A model generated the notes under the pieces. That model was given only the letters and a program-made list of their open reading frames with translations, did not search any database and was not told the origin of the DNA. The position numbers and the translations under genes are program-made. A stretch of DNA of 8,207 nt, from positions 1 through 8,207 of the forward strand of contig JAFWFB010000127.1 in NCBI GenBank assembly GCA_017512625.1. The letters run 5' to 3'. Source of the stretch: Erysipelotrichaceae bacterium (GTDB lineage: Bacteria > Bacillota_I > Bacilli_A > Erysipelotrichales > Erysipelotrichaceae). Shown one piece after another: positions 6,110 to 8,207 of the stretch. Position 1 is the first letter of the stretch; the number at the start of each line of letters is the position of its first letter.

Positions 6110-7931
6110 ATTTTATCGATAATGTACGGGAAGCATTGATGATGGCAATGATCGCGACACCCACATCAGCAAATATCGCCAGCCACATCGAGGCATGTCC
6201 AAAAGCAGCCATGATCAGGATCAGTATCTTTACACTGATCGAGAAGATTATATTTTCCCAGGCAATAGTCTTGGTCTTTCTGGCGATCTTAAACATCAAT
6301 GGCAGCTTGTTGAGATTGTCATCACCGATGATGATATCGGCTGCTTCGATTGCCAGGTCGCTTCCGATCTGACCCATGGAGACACCGATATCGGCCTTGA
6401 CCAGACATGGAGCATCATTGATGCCATCGCCAAGGTAGAGGGTAGGTCCTTGTTTTTTGAGCTTTTCAACCAAAGCTTCTTTTTCTAATGGCAGCAGTTT
6501 GGCGTGATATTCATCGATACCAAGCTTATCTGCTACATCCTTGGCTACCTGCTTATCATCGCCGGTAAGCATGATGGTCTTCTTGCCTAAAAGGCTTAAT
6601 ACCTTGGCTTCTTCCTTGACCTCATCTTCCAAGGTGATGGTAGCCACATGCTTTCCATCAAGGGCAAGATATAAGGCCAGATAAGGGGAGTCACAAGGTT
6701 TGCATTCGACTCCCTGCTGCTCTAGCAGTTCCTTGTTTCCCAGTATGATCCGGTGATCCCTGGTCGTAGTTATGACGCCTCTTCCTTTAATATCCTGATG
6801 TTCGATAATCTCTTCTTCAGCTTCTTTGATATCCAAGGAATTGATAGCCTTGGCGATCGGATGATCGGAAAACTTTTCCGATAGCTTCATGTAGGATAAG
6901 GCGGCGCTTTCATCGAGATCATAGGTCATTACTTCCCTGATCTTAAATGATGCGTTGGTCAGGGTACCGGTCTTATCGGTGGCGATGATCCTGATATCAT
7001 TTAAACGGTCTAAGAAACTGGATCCTTTTACTAGGATGTTATTCCTGCTACCGGCGCCGATACCGCCGAAATAGGAGAGCGGGATCGAGATGACCAGGGC
7101 ACAAGGACAGCTGATTACCAGGAAGGAGCAGGCTCTAAACATGTAGCTGTTAAAATCCTGCTTGAAGAATACGACCGGGATGACGACGATCAAAACAGCA
7201 AGGCTCACCACGATCGGCGTATAGACGTTTGCGAACCGGGTAATGAAGTTTTCGGTCTTGGATTTGACATCCGGAGCATTCTGGATGACTTCGATGATCT
7301 TGTAGACAGTCGAGTTTTCAAAGGTCTTAAGAGCCTTTACCTTTAAGATGCCATCGGTATTGATGCAACCGGAAAGGATCTTGTCGCCTTCCTTTACATA
7401 TTGAGGCAGCGACTCACCGGTAAGGGATGAAGTATCCAGGTTGGCATTACCCTCGATAACGATGGAATCGACCGGGATCTTCTGACCCTGTTTTACCAAA
7501 AGCAGGTCATCGATCGCGATCTCATCGACATCGATCTCTTCCAGATCATCACCATCGATCCTGGTGGTGATGTTAGGAGCGATATCGACCAACGATTTGA
7601 TCGCATTGCGTGAGCGGTTTACCGCAAAGTCCTGGAACCATTCGCCGATCTGATAGAAGATGATGACAGCACAGGCTTCAAGATATTCACCGATATAAAA
7701 GCCGCCGATGGCAGCAACGATCATCAGGAAGTTTTCATCGAGTGGATTAAGGTTTCTAAGATTCTTCCAGGCTTTGATGATGACGTCATAACCGGCGTAA
7801 ACAAAAAGGATAAGTGAAGCGATCAGCAGATAGGGAGTGTTGGGATAGAGATGGTCGGTAATAAAAAGGATCAGAAACGCACTCAGAGCGACTGCGATCC
7901 TGATCAGCTTTTTTCTTAATTTGATGGTCAT
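6108..7931 (-). CDS. P1B-type heavy-metal-translocating ATPase (Zn/Cd/Pb type), no N-terminal HMA domain
   Basis: An inner-membrane pump that exports heavy-metal cations using ATP. Motifs in order in the 607-residue protein are TGES (171-174, actuator), SCPC (274-277, transmembrane metal site), DKTGT with phosphorylated D319, SDHP (355-358, P1B-specific HP motif), TGDD (456-459) and GDGIND (501-506). The last helix contains D589 in IFADVGVAIIAIINASR, matching the helix-8 Asp of ZntA-like Zn/Cd/Pb pumps; copper pumps differ here. The N-terminus goes straight into membrane helices (about 9-27, 34-50), so the usual HMA domain is missing. The upstream 73-residue HMA protein supplies it, and the two genes overlap by ATGA (7928-7931). 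No Shine-Dalgarno site precedes this ATG, so reinitiation after the HMA stop is likely. An extra CxxC (410, 413) sits in the nucleotide-binding domain. It may be called zntA or cadA; I leave the symbol open because zinc versus cadmium cannot be told from sequence. Confidence 0.95.
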   Translation of the reverse strand: MTIKLRKKLIRIAVALSAFLILFITDHLYPNTPYLLIASLILFVYAGYDVIIKAWKNLRNLNPLDENFLMIVAAIGGFYIGEYLEACAVIIFYQIGEWFQDFAVNRSRNAIKSLVDIAPNITTRIDGDDLEEIDVDEIAIDDLLLVKQGQKIPVDSIVIEGNANLDTSSLTGESLPQYVKEGDKILSGCINTDGILKVKALKTFENSTVYKIIEVIQNAPDVKSKTENFITRFANVYTPIVVSLAVLIVVIPVVFFKQDFNSYMFRACSFLVISCPCALVISIPLSYFGGIGAGSRNNILVKGSSFLDRLNDIRIIATDKTGTLTNASFKIREVMTYDLDESAALSYMKLSEKFSDHPIAKAINSLDIKEAEEEIIEHQDIKGRGVITTTRDHRIILGNKELLEQQGVECKPCDSPYLALYLALDGKHVATITLEDEVKEEAKVLSLLGKKTIMLTGDDKQVAKDVADKLGIDEYHAKLLPLEKEALVEKLKKQGPTLYLGDGINDAPCLVKADIGVSMGQIGSDLAIEAADIIIGDDNLNKLPLMFKIARKTKTIAWENIIFSISVKILILIMAAFGHASMWLAIFADVGVAIIAIINASRTLSIK

Positions 7932-8149
7932 TTGATGACGATGGTGCAGTCGCTTTCTACTTTCTTGCAGACACGTACTACTTCTTTGAGGATCTCTTCG
8001 AAACGCTCGTCATCAGCATCCAATACCAGTCTTTGGTTGATGTAGGATACCGATGCATCATTTACCCCTTCGATCTTCTTGATGGCCGCTTCCATCTTGG
8101 CGCCACAGGCAGCGCAATCCAAATCGATAAGATCAAATTTCTTCTTCAT
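7928..8149 (-). CDS. Stand-alone heavy-metal-associated (HMA) domain protein
   Basis: A 73-residue ferredoxin-like metal-binding protein, presumably cytoplasmic, that delivers metal to the pump or acts as its detached regulatory domain. LDCAACGAKMEAAIKKIEGV (residues 10-29) is the HMA signature with ligands C12 and C15. The Asp directly before the first Cys (D11) is typical of Zn/Cd/Pb-type domains such as ZntA, whereas copper chaperones have MTCxxC. I chose the ATG at 8147-8149 because AAGGAG (8157-8162) lies seven bases upstream and the family fold begins there. A longer open frame from 8206 runs through the preceding repressor gene in another frame and is not real. The gene overlaps the pump gene by four bases (ATGA). 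The pairing with an HMA-less pump is the strongest context evidence. Confidence 0.92.
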   Translation of the reverse strand: MKKKFDLIDLDCAACGAKMEAAIKKIEGVNDASVSYINQRLVLDADDERFEEILKEVVRVCKKVESDCTIVIK

Positions 8150-8153
8150 AAGA

Positions 8154-8207
8154 TTACTCCTTAATGTGTTCAACACCCATCTGAATGATGGTCTTGACAT
8201 GTTCATC
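8154..8207 (-). CDS. ArsR/SmtB-family metal-sensing repressor, C-terminal 17 codons
   Basis: Only the tail is in the window: DEHVKTIIQMGVEHIKE followed by TAA (8154-8156). It matches the last helix (alpha-5) of ArsR/SmtB repressors. The spacing of D1, H3, H14 and E17 equals that of the alpha-5 zinc ligands of SmtB (Asp104, His106, His117, Glu120), so all four zinc-site residues appear present. Such repressors sit on the operon promoter and release DNA when zinc or a similar metal binds. The last codons overlap the AAGGAG ribosome binding site of the HMA gene, so the three genes form one operon, with its promoter and operator right of the window. Confidence is limited by the short visible length, but position and ligand pattern agree. 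Confidence 0.75.
   Translation of the reverse strand, partial: DEHVKTIIQMGVEHIKE

Noticed and set aside
6136..6488. Plus-strand open frames inside the ATPase gene
   Set aside because: They are shadows of the ATPase coding strand, which carries all P-type motifs continuously.
8150..8206. N-terminal extension of the HMA protein from 8206
   Set aside because: The extra 19 residues are an out-of-frame reading of the repressor tail; a good ribosome binding site supports the ATG at 8149.
1..8207. CRISPR arrays, insertion sequences, phage genes or defence systems
   Set aside because: I found no spaced direct repeats, transposase or integrase-like frames, or terminal inverted repeats.

Overview
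The window looks like chromosomal DNA of a low-to-moderate-GC Bacillota (Firmicutes). The gene order adk-map-infA-rpmJ-rpsM-rpsK-rpoA-rplQ is the distal end of the secY/alpha ribosomal operon. Shine-Dalgarno sites are strong, adenylate kinase has a zinc LID, and both tRNAs encode their CCA end. There is no rpsD between rpsK and rpoA, which fits Bacilli or Erysipelotrichia better than typical Clostridia. The family-level guess (Erysipelotrichia-like) is inference only.

Layout: bases 1-3626 hold eight tightly packed plus-strand housekeeping genes, with adk truncated at the left edge, closed by a strong intrinsic terminator at 3648-3676. Bases 3627-4233 are an accessory gap. It contains a possible promoter, a small ORF that may be leaderless (3743-3886), and the remains of a small acidic-protein gene (3913-4195). 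That gene has a good ribosome binding site but an ATA at the start position and two one-base frame breaks. A hairpin then lies just before the next ribosome binding site. Bases 4234-5814 encode a three-helix membrane-anchored protein of 526 residues with a large outside domain that I do not recognise; it has its own terminator. A promoter then drives tRNA-Asn(GTT) and tRNA-Glu(TTC).

The right side is a minus-strand metal-efflux operon read leftward. It comprises the last 17 codons of an ArsR/SmtB-family repressor, a 73-residue stand-alone heavy-metal-binding (HMA) protein, and a 607-residue P1B-type ATPase with no N-terminal HMA domain of its own. The DCxxC motif of the HMA protein, the CPC motif and helix-8 Asp of the pump, and the DxH...HxxE helix-5 ligand set of the repressor all point to Zn/Cd/Pb-type cations. 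The tRNA pair and the efflux operon converge on one shared bidirectional terminator at 6081-6109.

Most of the window is well-known biology. The parts most worth a second look are the broken acidic gene, the possible leaderless small ORF, the unrecognised membrane protein and the split architecture of the zinc-type exporter.
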